Shown: positions 38,335 through 49,002 of the stretch, in pieces
Position numbering within the stretch: the stretch's first letter is position 1
How the letters are laid out: every line of letters begins with the position of its first letter
DNA from: Sphingomonas natans
Lineage (GTDB): Bacteria > Pseudomonadota > Alphaproteobacteria > Sphingomonadales > Sphingomonadaceae
Length of the DNA: 64,000 nt
Assembly (NCBI RefSeq): GCF_030546695.1
Contig: NZ_JAUOTP010000004.1
Location: 372,001 to 436,000, forward strand
Direction: 5' to 3'
The notes under the pieces: generated by a model
What the model was told of the DNA's origin: nothing
What the model saw: the letters and a program-made list of their open reading frames with translations, nothing else
Databases searched by the model: none
Program-made: the position numbers and the translations under genes

Positions 38335-39207
38335 ATGACACGGATCGCCTTCATCGGGCTCGGCAATATGGGCGGCGGCATGGCCGCGAACCTCGCCGCC
38401 AGGCGGCACGAGGTCGCCGCTTTCGATCTGTCCGCCGACGCACTCGCGCGGGCCGCAGACGCAGGCTGCCGCATCGCCGACAGCGCCGCGGACGCCGCGC
38501 GCGCCGCCGATGCGGTCGTCACGATGCTGCCGGCCGGCCAGCATGTCGAAGCCGTCTATCGCGAGATCCTCGGATCGCTCGCCCCCGGCGCGGTACTGAT
38601 CGATTGCTCGACGATCGATGTCGCCACCGCGCGGACGATCGCGGCGCTGGCCCGCGAGCAGGGCCTTGAGGCCGTCGACGCCCCCGTCTCGGGCGGCATC
38701 GCCGCCGCCGCGGCGGGCACGCTGACCTTCATGGTCGGCGGATCCGCCGACGGTTTCGCGCGCGCGCGGCCGATCCTCGCGGACATGGGCAAGGCGGTGA
38801 TCCACGCCGGCGATCATGGCGCGGGCCAGGCCGCCAAGATCTGCAACAACATGATTCTCGGCGCGACGATGCTCGTCACCTGCGAAGCCTTCGCGCTCGC
38901 CGAAAAGCTCGGCCTCGACGCGCAGGCCTTCTACGATGTCGCCTCGGTCAGTTCGGGCCAGAGCTGGTCGATGACGAGCTATTGCCCGGTCCCCGGCGTC
39001 GGCCCGGAAACCCCCGCCGATCGCGACTATCGAGGCGGCTTCGCGGCCGCGCTGATGCTGAAGGACCTGAAGCTGGCGCAGGAAGCCGCGGCTACGGCAG
39101 GCGCCAGGACGCCGATGGGCGCGCTCGCCGAGCAATCCTATGCCGCATTCGTCGCCGGCGAAGGCCATGCCGCGCTCGATTTCTCGGCGATCATCAAAAC
39201 GCTCTGA
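38335..39207 (+). CDS. mmsB: 3-hydroxyisobutyrate dehydrogenase
   Basis: A 290-residue beta-hydroxyacid dehydrogenase. The Rossmann motif is IAFIGLGNMGGGMAANLA, the substrate motif DAPVSGGIAAAAAGTLTFMV, the catalytic Lys168 lies in GQAAKICNNMILG, and the SGQSWSMTSYCPVPG region is typical of valine-pathway MmsB. It oxidises 3-hydroxyisobutyrate to methylmalonate semialdehyde. It stands alone here; mmsA and acyl-CoA genes are not adjacent. ATG 38335 has ACGGAGAG upstream. The gene is divergent from glk-edd and convergent with the pilus operon. Confidence 0.93.
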   Translation: MTRIAFIGLGNMGGGMAANLAARRHEVAAFDLSADALARAADAGCRIADSAADAARAADAVVTMLPAGQHVEAVYREILGSLAPGAVLIDCSTIDVATARTIAALAREQGLEAVDAPVSGGIAAAAAGTLTFMVGGSADGFARARPILADMGKAVIHAGDHGAGQAAKICNNMILGATMLVTCEAFALAEKLGLDAQAFYDVASVSSGQSWSMTSYCPVPGVGPETPADRDYRGGFAAALMLKDLKLAQEAAATAGARTPMGALAEQSYAAFVAGEGHAALDFSAIIKTL

Positions 39208-39222
39208 ACTGCCCGGGGCGCC

Positions 39223-39903
39223 TCAGAATTTGGCGACCTCGGACTGCGTGCCGATCGCGACGCGATACTGGACATCCCCTTCGCGCGGCAACGCCTGCTG
39301 CCACTGTTCGCCCGCATAGAGGCGCCGGCTCGGCAGCGGCTGGCAATCGGTCGGCGCCGCCGGGCTGCATACCTTACCCTCATAGACCTCGACATTGGTG
39401 TTGCCGCCATTGGTGAGCGTCAGCGCATTGCCCTGCCGCTGACCCTTCAGCCCCGATTGCAGCGTCTCGGGCCGCAGGATCACGAGCACGTCATAGCCGA
39501 TCAGCACCTTGATCGCGGTGACCGGCGCCGACACCGGACCCGCGACGGGCTTGACGATGACCCGCCAGATGCGATCCTTCGCCTCGCGCGCGCCGACCGC
39601 GGCGATGCGGATCAGCTTGCGCTCCTGCGGCTGCAGGATCAGCCGCTGCGGTGTGACGAGCAGCCCGCCCACCGCCGGATCCTCCACGGCCACGCGTTTC
39701 TCGTCCGGCTGGCCCGGCGCGACGATCTCCGCCGGCTGCGCGACGACGTAGGATACCTCCTTGCTGTCGTTCCAGACCTCGATGTCCTGCGCCATCTGAT
39801 GCGTGGGCTGAATGTCGATCACCGCCTGGCTGAGCGTCAGCCCGGCGCGCGCCGGCGCGGCGGCGATCAGCAGCATCGCCGCTGCCGCCAGCGCCTTCAG
39901 CAT
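39223..39903 (-). CDS. Periplasmic pilus chaperone (PapD-like)
   Basis: A 226-residue fimbrial chaperone with signal peptide (LKALAAAAMLLIAAAPARAG). The PapD-like Ig domain has IEVWNDSKEVSYVVAQPAEI, the conserved proline/LLVTPQRLILQPQERKLIRI G1-strand region, and the A-domain Arg/Lys. It should bind secreted pilus subunits and deliver them to the usher. ATG 39903 with GGAG 6 bases upstream is chosen. It is the last of four genes in the order subunit, subunit, usher, chaperone, 11 bases after the usher stop. Confidence 0.88.
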   Translation of the reverse strand: MLKALAAAAMLLIAAAPARAGLTLSQAVIDIQPTHQMAQDIEVWNDSKEVSYVVAQPAEIVAPGQPDEKRVAVEDPAVGGLLVTPQRLILQPQERKLIRIAAVGAREAKDRIWRVIVKPVAGPVSAPVTAIKVLIGYDVLVILRPETLQSGLKGQRQGNALTLTNGGNTNVEVYEGKVCSPAAPTDCQPLPSRRLYAGEQWQQALPREGDVQYRVAIGTQSEVAKF

Positions 39904-39914
39904 CTTCGGCTCCG

Positions 39915-42389
39915 TCAGGGTCTGCACGTCACGTCTCCCAATGCGGTATAGGCCTTTGTGGACGGTGCGGCGGCGAGCATGGCCTTGCACACGCTGCCAT
40001 CGGATCGTCTCACTGTCAGGACGGCATCATGCGCCGCCTGCAGCTGAAAATAGCCGCGATCGTCGGTCGCGGCGATCGCGCCGTCGGTCGTGATGTCGGC
40101 ATTGGCGATGATCGAGCCGTCGGGCTGGACGATCCGGCCGAACATCGCCGTCACCAGATCCGCCTTCCAGGCGAGCGATGCGACGCTGCCCGGATAAACG
40201 TCTATGGTTCGCGGCTTCGCATCGAAGGAAACCAGATCGGTTCCAAGCGGCCGGATCCGGACCGTATAGCGACGGTAAGGCGGTACTGCGATCGTCAGGC
40301 GCTTGCCCGGCGCGACGATGCCCTCCGGCGAATCGTCGATCAGCACCTCGAACCGCGTGTCGCGCGCGCCGCCGGTCAGGCGAACCGCGATGACGCTGTC
40401 ATTCTGGTCGCGCGCGCCGATCCGGATGGCGTGGGCGTCGGCGACGATCGCGCTCTGCAGCGCCAGCGCGAATTGGGTCGCGCTGCGGCCGTGATCGAAG
40501 CGCTGGATCACGCTCGCCGAGCCATAGCCGGCGGGTCCACGTCCGTCTGCACTGGCGCGCAGCAGGGTGCCCTCCCCGCCCGTCTGGATATCGCCCGACG
40601 CCGACATCTCGCCACCCAGCACATGATCGCGCTGGATCGAGCCGCCGACCTGCGCATAGCCCGATGTCCTGCGATCGATCGCATTGCTCTGCGCGCCGAG
40701 ATTGGCGTTGATCGCGCTGCGCCGCCCGAACACCTGCAATCGCAGCCCCGCCGCGAACGATCGGCCGCGATTGGTCGCCGCATAGCTGCCGTCGAGCGAC
40801 ACCTGGAGCCGCTCGCGCTGCAGGATCGGCCAGCGGATCGTCGGCCCGATCGCATAGCGGATGACATGCTCGCCATCGCGCTGCGCATACGCCGATGCTC
40901 CGATCTGCGCCTGGCCGATGCGGTACGAAAGGTTTGCAAACAATTGCGTGAAGGTCCGCCCCAGAATCTGCGCCTGCTGCGCGGCGATGTCGGTCGCCGA
41001 GATCGTTGCCGACTGGGCATCGCCGATCGGGATCAGCGACTTTCCGTCGCGGCTATGCACGTGGCGCAGGTCGAAATTGTAGCCGAGCCGGCCCGCGCTC
41101 GCCGAAACCGCCTGCGCCACCACGCCATAATCGCCCACCGTCGATCCCAGCACGGCGACGCGCGCCTGCATCGGCCTGGTCAGGAACGACACGCCCACCT
41201 CGGCAAGCCGCTTGCGATTCGTCGCCATCAGCACTCCGTCAAAGGCGAAATGCGTCCCGAACCGGCGCGCCGCCCCGGCCACTGCCAGCGGCACATGGCT
41301 GACGCCGAGCAACGGCCCCTCGCGATCGGCAGCGAGCAGCCCGGCATTGGCGAAGAAGATCGTCCGCCCCGGCGGCGGGATCGAGGCGCTCTTGGTGAAG
41401 AAGCGCGTCTCGCTGCGCGCGGCGCCGCTTGCTTCCTGGATTCGTATCTCCACCGGATAGGCGCCGTCGGGCAGTCCGCTCGTGTCGAGCGCCTGATTGC
41501 CCGCATCATAGACGCGCGACGCGATCAGCCGCCCCGAGCTGTAAAGATCGACGCGCGCGCGCTGTCCCAGGAAGACGATCAACGGCGTCCCGGTCATGAT
41601 CGTCCGGTCGGCGCGCGTATCGAATTGCGAAGCGAAGCCCGCGCCCACGATCCGCCGCCGCCCGACCAGATCCGCGCCGGGCACATAATAGACGCCGGCC
41701 GTGTAGCGCAGATCGGGCCGGTCCATCTGCGCGGCAAACGTATCGACATCCACGCTGCGGCCCGACGAGATCGACGTATCGGACAGCAACCGCACCGTCC
41801 CGAGCCCCAGCACCGCGCGGTTGCGCAGGCTGTAGATGAGCGGGCCCGTGCTGCCGCCGACGAGCGCGCCGCTGACCGTATCGACGAGCGTCGGACCGCG
41901 CACCGATTGCCTCAGATAGCGGTCCGCCGTCGCCGAGCGGATCGCGAGCAGCCGGGGATTGATATAGAGATCGACGCGAAAGCGCTGCTGATCGAGCACG
42001 ATCGCCGCGATCTCGGGCATTGGTCGCGCGCACACCGCATCGGCCGAAGCGCACAGGAAGCGCGCGTTGGTCTCCAGCATGCCCGACAGCACGACGCGGA
42101 CCGCCGCGGGATCGACGAGCCCGGGAACCGCGGCCAAAACCCGCTCGGGCTGGAGGATGCGCAGCGATCCCGGCGACGCCTCCACCTCGAACTGGCCGAT
42201 CCGCTGGCCGCCGAAGAAGAAATCCGCGACCATCCTCTGGTCGCGCGCCAGCCCGGCGAATTCGGCCGGCATGCCCGCGCTGACCATGTCGCCGTCTCCT
42301 GACGTCGTCGCCGACCAGGCAGGAGCGATCGCGAGCCACGCCAGCGACGCCAATATCAGCCGGAGGAGAGAGGAAGGCCATCCGATCAT
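39915..42389 (-). CDS. Outer-membrane usher of a chaperone-usher pilus
   Basis: An 824-residue usher with signal peptide (SLLRLILASLAWLAIAPAWS). Visible are an N-terminal subunit/chaperone-binding domain (about 40-170), the beta-barrel with LIVFLGQRARVDLYSSGRLI and a plug-like turn VGFTP-type equivalent around GAYPVEIRIQEASGAARSE, and C-terminal Ig-like domains (about 700-824). The similarity pattern suggests the archaic/Csu-like ushers used with SCPU-domain subunits. It lies 6 bases after the SCPU subunit gene. Confidence 0.88.
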   Translation of the reverse strand: MIGWPSSLLRLILASLAWLAIAPAWSATTSGDGDMVSAGMPAEFAGLARDQRMVADFFFGGQRIGQFEVEASPGSLRILQPERVLAAVPGLVDPAAVRVVLSGMLETNARFLCASADAVCARPMPEIAAIVLDQQRFRVDLYINPRLLAIRSATADRYLRQSVRGPTLVDTVSGALVGGSTGPLIYSLRNRAVLGLGTVRLLSDTSISSGRSVDVDTFAAQMDRPDLRYTAGVYYVPGADLVGRRRIVGAGFASQFDTRADRTIMTGTPLIVFLGQRARVDLYSSGRLIASRVYDAGNQALDTSGLPDGAYPVEIRIQEASGAARSETRFFTKSASIPPPGRTIFFANAGLLAADREGPLLGVSHVPLAVAGAARRFGTHFAFDGVLMATNRKRLAEVGVSFLTRPMQARVAVLGSTVGDYGVVAQAVSASAGRLGYNFDLRHVHSRDGKSLIPIGDAQSATISATDIAAQQAQILGRTFTQLFANLSYRIGQAQIGASAYAQRDGEHVIRYAIGPTIRWPILQRERLQVSLDGSYAATNRGRSFAAGLRLQVFGRRSAINANLGAQSNAIDRRTSGYAQVGGSIQRDHVLGGEMSASGDIQTGGEGTLLRASADGRGPAGYGSASVIQRFDHGRSATQFALALQSAIVADAHAIRIGARDQNDSVIAVRLTGGARDTRFEVLIDDSPEGIVAPGKRLTIAVPPYRRYTVRIRPLGTDLVSFDAKPRTIDVYPGSVASLAWKADLVTAMFGRIVQPDGSIIANADITTDGAIAATDDRGYFQLQAAHDAVLTVRRSDGSVCKAMLAAAPSTKAYTALGDVTCRP

Positions 42390-42395
42390 CGCGCG

Positions 42396-42878
42396 TCAAT
42401 TGGCGGCGAGGATGATGGTCAGCGTGCCGTTGTAATTGCCGGCGCGCGCCGCGACGATCGCGGTGCCGCGGATCACGAGGATCAGGCTTGCGTCGGTCGC
42501 GCCGATGACCGGGCAGGACAGGAGCATCGTCTGGCCGGGCAAGGCGCTGCCCGCCGTCAGATTGGTGCCCGATGTCTGGCCCGACGAGCCGGCCCACTGG
42601 ACTTCGTAGGCGAGCGTCGCGCCGCCATTGGCCAGCGTGAAGGCGCCGCCCGCGCCCGATCCCGTCGCGGTGACGCTGTATTTCCCGCCGAGCAGTCCGC
42701 TATAGGCGCAGACCGACTGCGTCTTCGTCTGGTCGACTCCCGTCGTCGGCAGGGCACCGAAATCGACATCGCTCAGGTTCGAGATGTTGACGTTCTGCGC
42801 ACGCACGGATGGCGTCGCGACCAACAGGATCGCGACGGCAAGGCATGTCGGGATCGCGTGGGCACGAACGCCGCTCAT
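42396..42878 (-). CDS. Spore-coat-U-domain (SCPU) pilus subunit
   Basis: A 160-residue secreted protein. The signal peptide is followed by NVNISNLSDVDFGALPTTG, one conserved Cys in QSVCAYSGLLGGKYSVTATG and a second in MLLSCPVIGA; the sandwich ends NYNGTLTIILAAN. This is the SCPU domain of archaic (Csu-type) pili, where a donor strand completes the fold. It sits between the other subunit and the usher and is likely a structural or tip-adjacent pilin. Confidence 0.85.
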   Translation of the reverse strand: MSGVRAHAIPTCLAVAILLVATPSVRAQNVNISNLSDVDFGALPTTGVDQTKTQSVCAYSGLLGGKYSVTATGSGAGGAFTLANGGATLAYEVQWAGSSGQTSGTNLTAGSALPGQTMLLSCPVIGATDASLILVIRGTAIVAARAGNYNGTLTIILAAN

Positions 42879-42904
42879 GGCCGCACCACGCGTTTACGCC
42901 GCTG

Positions 42905-43459
42905 CTATTGCGGCGTGACGAGCAGGGTCAGCGTACCCGTATAGGACGTGCCGGCCGTCATGCTCTGCAGGTTCGGGGCGGTGATGCCGACGATGAGGCT
43001 CGACGTCGTCGTCGGGCTCGTGCTGCAGGTGGGATTCACCGCGGTCGAGGTCATCCCCGCGAGCGGCGTGCCCGATGTCAGGCCCGTGCCGCTGCTCTGG
43101 CCGGTGCTGGCCGCCCACTGAACCGAATAGGGGACGGAGAGCCCGCCATTGGCGAGCGTGAAGGCGCCGCTCGTGCCGCTGCCCGTGGCGGTGATGCTGT
43201 AGCCCTTGGTCGCGGTGTTGGTCCACACGCAGTCGCTCTGCGCATTGGTCGCGGCCGTGCCGGGATCGACCGCCGAGAAGGTCACGTCGGTGAGGCCGGT
43301 GATCTGCGCGCGATTGGCGACGCTCGCGGTGATCGTGATCGTGCCCGTAGAGGTCGTGCCGAGCGTGCCCTGCGTCGCCGCGCCGGCAGGACCCGCGATC
43401 AGCGCACCACTCAACACCATCACGCCGATCCGGCGAAGAAACTCGATCGACTGCCCCAT
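42905..43459 (-). CDS. Spore-coat-U-domain (SCPU) pilus subunit, paralogue
   Basis: A 184-residue paralogue of the neighbouring subunit, sharing the TATGSG..GAFTLANGG and VQWAA..GQSSGT patterns. The signal peptide is FLRRIGVMVLSGALIAGPAG with cleavage after AGA. The two cysteines lie in SDCVWTN and NPTCSTS. ATG 43459 is chosen, with AAGGGAA 7 bases upstream. It is first in the pilus operon, so probably the major subunit. Thr/Ser/Gly-rich composition is typical of these pilins. Confidence 0.85.
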   Translation of the reverse strand: MGQSIEFLRRIGVMVLSGALIAGPAGAATQGTLGTTSTGTITITASVANRAQITGLTDVTFSAVDPGTAATNAQSDCVWTNTATKGYSITATGSGTSGAFTLANGGLSVPYSVQWAASTGQSSGTGLTSGTPLAGMTSTAVNPTCSTSPTTTSSLIVGITAPNLQSMTAGTSYTGTLTLLVTPQ

Positions 43460-43782
43460 TACGCGTTCCCTTACTAATCCCCGGAAGACCGACGGAAAGC
43501 CCGGCCTTTGGTTCGATCCGCACAGAGGGCCGGTGCGGTTAACGAAATATTGTGTCGGCTCGCGGGGAGCCCGCGGTTTCGACCAAAGTCGGACGGGCAC
43601 GCGAAAATTGGTCCGGCGCGGACGCTTCCCGCGCGGCGCCTCCTTGGGAAGCTGGGGCTCGATCCAAGGCCGGTATCGCCCGATATCCGGAAAGTCATGG
43701 TCAGCGCCGCGATCGCGCCTAGCATGGTGCCGCCGACGATCTCACGTTGGCCAATGAGCCGGATCGGCCAGGGAGAGGATCG
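43460..43782. other. Non-coding gap between divergent pilus and aldarate genes (323 bases)
   Basis: No convincing gene. It should hold two divergent promoters. A 13-base inverted repeat (GTCCG-GCG-CGGAC, 43611-43623) is visible but not diagnostic of any regulator. The only obvious site is AGAGGA before the ATG at 43783. Confidence 0.5.
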
Positions 43783-44898
43783 ATGGAAAGACGCGCATTC
43801 ATGGCGCTCGGCGGCGCCGCCTTGGCCACGTCGGGGCTCGGCCTCGGTTCCGCGGTCGGCGCCCCGGCCAGGACCGCTCCCAAAAGCAGGAAGCCGCTGC
43901 TGATGAAGCTCGGCTGCCAGAGCGAGCCCTCAACCGAGGAGCATTTCGCCTTCTTCGCGCGCTACGGCATCCACAATATCTGCGCCAAGCCCGAAGCGTC
44001 GGGCGGGCGCCTCTATTCCACCGTGGAAGAGCTCGAGGCGCTCAAGGCGATGGCCGCGCGCCATCAGCTGCAGGTGGATATGGTGCAGCCGATCCTGCTG
44101 CCGTCGAGCCATATCGACAAGGAAGCGCACCCCGCGATCATGCTCGCGAACAGCCCCGAGCGCGATCGCGACATCGAGGCGTTCCAGATCCTGATCCGCA
44201 ACTGCGCCAAGGCCGGCCTGCCCGCGATCAAATATAATATGAGCCTGCTCGGCGTGCTGCGCGTGGGCGACGTGCCCGGACGCGGCGACGCACGCTATCT
44301 GGAATGGGACGCGGCCACCGCGAAGCCCAAGACACCTCTCACGCGCGCCGGCCCGGTCGATGCGGACGCCTTCTGGGAGCGGATCACCTATTTCCTCGAT
44401 CGCGTCGTGCCCGTCGCCAACGAATATAAGGTCCGCATCGCCTGCCACCCGCATGACCCCGGCGTGCCGCCGCAGGGCTATCAGGGCATCGATCGCGTGC
44501 TCGGCACGATCGACGGTCTCAAGCGCTTCGTCACCATCCGCGAGAGCACCTATCACGGCCTCAATTTCTGCCAGGGCACGATCTCGGAGGATCTCGCCGA
44601 TCCGAACACGCAGATCCACGACGTGATCCGCTGGTTCGGCACGCGCAAAAAGATCTTCAACGTCCACTTCCGCAACATCCGCGGTCACCGCGACAAGTTC
44701 CTCGAAGTCTATCCCGACGAGGGCAGCGTCGACATGGTCCGCGCGCTCGAGACGTATCGCGAGGTCGGCTATGATGGGATGATCATGCCCGATCACGTTC
44801 CCGAAGTGCCCGGCAATCCGGGCGCGCGCGAGGCCAGCTTCGCCTTCTGCTACGGCTATATCCGTGGGCTGATGCAATCGGCCGAGCGACTGGCGTAG
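43783..44898 (+). CDS. Mannonate dehydratase-like (UxuA) protein with Tat signal
   Basis: A 371-residue TIM-barrel protein. The family metal residues of mannonate dehydratase are present: His in IACHPHDPGVP, Cys in YHGLNFCQGTIS, His in FNVHFRNIRG and Asp-His in MIMPDHVPEVPGN, with DEGSVDMVRALETYREVGYD between. A twin-arginine-type signal (MERRAFMALGGAALATSG) is fused to the front, which is odd since UxuA is cytoplasmic. It may be an exported sugar-acid dehydratase or epimerase. ATG 43783 has AGAGGA upstream. It leads the plus-strand aldarate run, separated from gudP by a REP element. Confidence 0.8.
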   Translation: MERRAFMALGGAALATSGLGLGSAVGAPARTAPKSRKPLLMKLGCQSEPSTEEHFAFFARYGIHNICAKPEASGGRLYSTVEELEALKAMAARHQLQVDMVQPILLPSSHIDKEAHPAIMLANSPERDRDIEAFQILIRNCAKAGLPAIKYNMSLLGVLRVGDVPGRGDARYLEWDAATAKPKTPLTRAGPVDADAFWERITYFLDRVVPVANEYKVRIACHPHDPGVPPQGYQGIDRVLGTIDGLKRFVTIRESTYHGLNFCQGTISEDLADPNTQIHDVIRWFGTRKKIFNVHFRNIRGHRDKFLEVYPDEGSVDMVRALETYREVGYDGMIMPDHVPEVPGNPGAREASFAFCYGYIRGLMQSAERLA

Positions 44899-44911
44899 AT
44901 CAAGCAGACAG

Positions 44912-45010
44912 CGTCATGCTGACCTCGTTTCAGCATCCATGACCCGCACCCAGCGGCATGCGAAACCGTGATGTCGGTCCATGAATCCTGAAACGAGTTC
45001 AGGATGACGG
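44912..45010. repeat. REP-like inverted repeat, subfamily D
   Basis: The left arm CGTCATGCTGACCTCGTT runs on to CAGCATCCATG; the right arm CATGAATCCTGAAACGAG runs on to TTCAGGATGACG. Arms of about 30 bases, imperfectly complementary, with a spacer of about 40. It lies downstream of the UxuA-like gene and upstream of gudP. Confidence 0.75.
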
Positions 45011-45166
45011 CTTCGTGGGCGATATGGATCATGGATCGATCGATGCCCGCTTGGACATGGCCGCGCTTTCAGGCTGTGCCTAAGCAAGGCTGACAGAGCC
45101 GCACGCAGCGGCCGGGACACATTCGGGCCGTCGCTATGCGATGGTCGGCAGGGAGGATAGGCCAGA

Positions 45167-46519
45167 ATGGCAGGCATCGCACAACGACCGGGCCGGGTCC
45201 GCTATACGATCCTGGCGATGCTCTTCCTCGTGTCGATCATCAATTATGCCGATCGCTCGATCCTCGCCATCACCGCCCCCTTGCTGTCCAAGGATCTCGG
45301 GATCGATCCGCTCCAGCTCGGCATCGTCTTCTCGGCGTTCGGCTGGGCCTATGTGATCGCGCAGCTGCCCGGCGGCTGGGCGCTCGATCGCTTCGGCACC
45401 AAGCGCGTCTATCTGATCGGCATCACATTGTGGTCGATCTTCACCGCCGCGCAGGGCACCGTGCTCGCGTTCGGTGCGGGCGCCGCCGTCTCGATCCTGT
45501 TCGCGCTTCGCTTCCTCGTCGGCTTCGCCGAAGGCCCGTCCTTCCCCGGCAATGCGCGGCTCGTCGCTGCCTGGTTCCCCGCCGCCGAGCGCGGCACGGC
45601 ATCCGCTATCTTCAATAGCTCGCAATATTTCGCGACCGTGCTGTTCGCGCCGATCATGGGCTACATCACCTTCACCTTCGGCTGGCCCTATACCTTCTTC
45701 TTCATGGGCGGCCTCGGCATCCTCGCGGCCTTGCTCTGGACGGTGACGATCTACGGGCCCCGCGCGCATCCGCGCGTCACCGATGCCGAGATCGATTTCA
45801 TCGCCGCCGGCGGCGCGCTTGTCGAACTGGACCGCAACGCCGTCGCCCGCCCGCCCGCCATTCCTGGCGAGATGGCCGCGAACCTGCGCATCCTGCTCAG
45901 CAACCGCACGCTCTGGGGCGTCTATATCGGTCAGTTCGCGATCAACACGCTCACTTATTTCTTCATCACCTGGTTCCCGGTCTATCTGGTCCAGGAGCGC
46001 GGCATGACGATCATGAAGGCGGGCTTGTTCGCCTCCGCCCCCGCCATCTGCGGGTTCCTCGGCGGCGTGCTCGGCGGGGTCTGGTCGGATTGGCTGCTGC
46101 GGCGCGGTTATTCGCTGACGATCGCGCGCAAGGTGCCCGTCGTCAGCGGCATGCTCGTCAGCCTCGCGATCGTCGCGTGCAACTATGTTGATACGAACAC
46201 GCTCGTCCTGCTGTTCATGAGCATCGCCTTCTTCGGCAAGGGGATCGGCGCGCTCGGCTGGGCGGTCATCGCCGATGTCGCCCCGCGCAAGACCGCAGGA
46301 CTCAGCGGCGGGCTGTTCAACATGGTCGGCAATCTCTCGTCGATCCTGACGCCGATCATCATCGGCGGAATTCTCAAGAGCACCGGTTCGTTCAAGCTCG
46401 CGCTCGTGTTCGTGGCCTGCAACGCGCTTCTCGCGGCGTTCAGCTACCTCGTCATCGCCGGCAAGATCGAGCGGATCGAGGACGCACCCGACACCGCCCT
46501 CCGCCCGGCTATCGCATGA
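45167..46519 (+). CDS. gudP: D-glucarate/galactarate transporter (MFS, ACS family)
   Basis: A 450-residue 12-helix MFS permease very close in pattern to E. coli GudP: FGWAYVIAQLPGGWALDRFG, FLVGFAEGPSFPGNARLVAA, FNSSQYFATVLFAPIMGYIT, TYFFITWFPVYLVQERGM and GKGIGALGWAVIADVAP. It imports aldarates by proton symport. ATG 45167 has GGGAGGA upstream. It is followed by kdgD and gudD, which act on the transported acids, so the substrate call is well supported by context. Confidence 0.9.
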   Translation: MAGIAQRPGRVRYTILAMLFLVSIINYADRSILAITAPLLSKDLGIDPLQLGIVFSAFGWAYVIAQLPGGWALDRFGTKRVYLIGITLWSIFTAAQGTVLAFGAGAAVSILFALRFLVGFAEGPSFPGNARLVAAWFPAAERGTASAIFNSSQYFATVLFAPIMGYITFTFGWPYTFFFMGGLGILAALLWTVTIYGPRAHPRVTDAEIDFIAAGGALVELDRNAVARPPAIPGEMAANLRILLSNRTLWGVYIGQFAINTLTYFFITWFPVYLVQERGMTIMKAGLFASAPAICGFLGGVLGGVWSDWLLRRGYSLTIARKVPVVSGMLVSLAIVACNYVDTNTLVLLFMSIAFFGKGIGALGWAVIADVAPRKTAGLSGGLFNMVGNLSSILTPIIIGGILKSTGSFKLALVFVACNALLAAFSYLVIAGKIERIEDAPDTALRPAIA

Positions 46520-46597
46520 TCCGGCGCCGATACCCGATCCGCATCGGCCAAGTCGCTTTTTGAGTTAGCAACAGAGCCTTACGACCGGCACTCATGA

Positions 46598-47587
<990 letters not shown>

Positions 47588-47592
47588 TCCAC

Positions 47593-48951
47593 ATGGCTGC
47601 GGTCGAACTCGGACAGCGCGACGCCGCGGGCCTGCCCGCGATCGTCGAGATGAAGGTCGTCCCCGTCGCCGGGCAGGACAGCATGTTGCTGAACCTGTCC
47701 GGCGCGCACGCCCCGTTCTTCACGCGCAATGTCGTCCTGATCCGCGACGCCTCCGGGCGCACGGGGCTAGGCGAGGTGCCGGGCGGCGAGCCGATCCGGC
47801 GTACGCTGGAGGATGCGCGCGCAATCGTGGAAGGCGCGCGCGTCGGCGATCATGCGCGCGTGCTCAATGCGGTGCGTACCGCCTTCGCCGCGCGCGACGC
47901 CGGCGGGCGGGGCCTGCAGACCTTCGATCTGCGGACGACGATCCACGTCGTCACCGCCATCGAGGCGGCGATGCTCGATCTGCTCGGCCAGCATCTGAAT
48001 CTCCCCGTCGCGGCTTTGCTCGGCGACGGGCAGCAGCGCGACCGCGTCGAGATGCTCGGCTACCTCTTCTACATCGGCGATTCCCGGAAGACCGATCTCC
48101 CCTATCGCGACGCAGGCGGAGCCGCCGACCGCTGGGAAAGCCTGCGCGACAGGGAAGCCCTTACCCCCGATGCGGTCGTCGCGCTCGCCGAGGCCACGCA
48201 GGAGCGCTACGGCTTCCGAGATTTCAAGCTCAAGGGCGGCGTCCTTTCCGCCGACGCGGAGATGGAAGCCGCGACCGCGCTCGCCCGCCGCTTCCCCGAG
48301 GCCCGCGTCACGCTCGATCCCAACGGTGCCTGGTCGCTCGCCGAGGCGATCCGGGTCTGCAAGGGGCGGGGCGACGTGCTCGCTTATGCCGAGGATCCGT
48401 GCGGCGCCGAGGACGGCTTTTCGGGCCGCGAGATCATGGCCGAGTTCCGGCGCGCAACCGGCCTGCCCACCGCGACCAACATGATCGCCACCGACTGGCG
48501 CCAGCTCCACGCCGCGATCCGCTTGGACGCGATCGATATCCCGCTCGCCGATCCACATTTCTGGACGATGCAGGGCTCGGTCCGCGTGGGCCAGCTCTGC
48601 AACGAGCTCGGCCTGACCTGGGGCTCGCACTCGAACAACCATTTCGACATTTCGCTGGCGATGTTCACGCATGTCGCCGCCGCGGTCCCCGGGCGCGTCA
48701 CCGCGATCGATACGCACTGGATCTGGCAGGACGGCCAGCGCCTGACGCGCGATCCGCTGCGGATCGAGGACGGCCATGTCGCGGTGCCCGAGAGATCGGG
48801 TCTCGGCATTGAGATCGACTGCGATGCGCTGGAGGCGGCGCACCGCCTCTATCAGCAGCACGGCCTAGGCGCGCGTGACGATGGCGCGGGCATGCAATAT
48901 CTGGTCGAGGGCTGGTCGTTCGACAACAAGCGTCCCTGCCTCGTCCGCTAA
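47593..48951 (+). CDS. gudD: Glucarate dehydratase
   Basis: A 452-residue enolase-superfamily enzyme converting D-glucarate to 5-dehydro-4-deoxy-D-glucarate. It matches E. coli GudD nearly block for block: [40 protein letters not shown], the KLKGG acid/base lysine pair, [42 protein letters not shown], and [20 protein letters not shown] (catalytic His). It directly follows kdgD and GudP. Confidence 0.96.
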   Translation: MAAVELGQRDAAGLPAIVEMKVVPVAGQDSMLLNLSGAHAPFFTRNVVLIRDASGRTGLGEVPGGEPIRRTLEDARAIVEGARVGDHARVLNAVRTAFAARDAGGRGLQTFDLRTTIHVVTAIEAAMLDLLGQHLNLPVAALLGDGQQRDRVEMLGYLFYIGDSRKTDLPYRDAGGAADRWESLRDREALTPDAVVALAEATQERYGFRDFKLKGGVLSADAEMEAATALARRFPEARVTLDPNGAWSLAEAIRVCKGRGDVLAYAEDPCGAEDGFSGREIMAEFRRATGLPTATNMIATDWRQLHAAIRLDAIDIPLADPHFWTMQGSVRVGQLCNELGLTWGSHSNNHFDISLAMFTHVAAAVPGRVTAIDTHWIWQDGQRLTRDPLRIEDGHVAVPERSGLGIEIDCDALEAAHRLYQQHGLGARDDGAGMQYLVEGWSFDNKRPCLVR

Positions 48952-49002
48952 ACATATGTTAGCATGCTTGCCGATCGGCTCCGATAGGCGCAGGCCCCGG
49001 TG

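Noticed and set aside
40029-42302. 757-codon plus-strand frame opposite the usher
   Set aside because: Antisense shadow; the usher, subunits and chaperone on the minus strand make a coherent operon.
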